5,536 nucleotides of DNA, from positions 1 through 5,536 of the forward strand of contig JASLRF010000061.1 in assembly GCA_030744095.1 (NCBI GenBank), given 5' to 3'. The translations under genes and the position numbers were made by a program. The stretch's first letter is position 1; the number at the start of each line of letters is the position of its first letter. The notes beneath the pieces were generated by a model that was not told the origin of the DNA, searched no databases, and worked only from the letters and a program-made list of their open reading frames with translations. The DNA comes from Pirellulaceae bacterium. Lineage in GTDB: Bacteria > Planctomycetota > Planctomycetia > Pirellulales > Pirellulaceae. This document shows, one piece after another, positions 5,457-5,536 of the stretch.

Positions 5457-5536
5457 GTGTTTGATACGACGACGATTCTCATCATTCTAGTCACAGCCAT
5501 TGTAGTCGCGGGGTTGACGGTGGTTGCCGTTAAGGG
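5457..5536 (+). CDS. N-terminus of an unidentified membrane protein (partial, runs off the window)
   Basis: From a GTG start with a well-placed GAGGT, the visible 26 codons read MFDTTT, then a run of about 19 hydrophobic residues (ILIILVTAIVVAGLTVVAV), then Lys-Gly. This is a single membrane helix or uncleaved signal anchor. The acidic residue before it and the lysine after it suggest an outside N-terminus. The frame is open back to a stop at 5325, but the upstream translation looks non-coding. The family cannot be identified. The start vaguely recalls membrane-scaffold proteins of the flotillin type, but too little is present to say so. The gene is divergent from tilS. Confidence 0.55.
   Translation, partial: MFDTTTILIILVTAIVVAGLTVVAVK

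Noticed and set aside
1..5536. CRISPR array, insertion sequence, prophage or toxin-antitoxin system
   Set aside because: No regularly spaced direct repeats, transposase motifs, terminal inverted repeats with target duplications, integrase, or toxin/antitoxin-like ORF pair was found on either strand.

Overview
The window looks like chromosomal DNA from a planctomycete, probably a Pirellulaceae / Rhodopirellula-type marine bacterium. This is inferred from three things: the TatC protein has a very large insertion in its first periplasmic loop, gene spacing is loose with long non-coding gaps, and there is a dispersed-type palindrome built on CTTTCGC/GCGAAAG. I recall that palindrome from planctomycete genomes but could not check it by search. 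Nothing points to a phage, plasmid or other accessory island. The window is a core-metabolism segment.

Left part (1-2399, + strand) is a nitrogen module. A near-perfect sigma-54 promoter (156-171) lies about 105 bases before amtB, an ammonium channel with all key pore residues. amtB is closed by a strong intrinsic terminator (1747-1799). After a 250-base gap holding a nested palindromic repeat (1943-1993) comes a PII signalling protein (2052-2399). AmtB and PII normally work together: PII docks on the cytoplasmic face of the channel and blocks it when nitrogen is plentiful. This PII keeps Arg47 (channel plug), Lys58 and Gln39, but carries Phe at position 51, where the uridylylated Tyr of proteobacterial PII sits, and has a three-residue insertion in the ATP-binding B-loop.

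Middle and right part (2413-4774, - strand) holds tatC, the Tat translocase receptor subunit, convergent with the PII gene across 13 bases. Upstream of it is tilS, tRNA(Ile)-lysidine synthetase. A 271-base gap with small hairpins separates the two. The far right (4775-5456) is a long gap with one good sigma-70-like promoter facing right and no convincing ORF. At the edge a membrane protein begins at 5457 and runs out of the window.

The annotated genes are all recognisable families except the edge fragment. I do not see a new multi-gene system. The points most worth checking are the PII T-loop and B-loop changes, the TatC loop insertion, the sigma-54 promoter and the nested palindrome.
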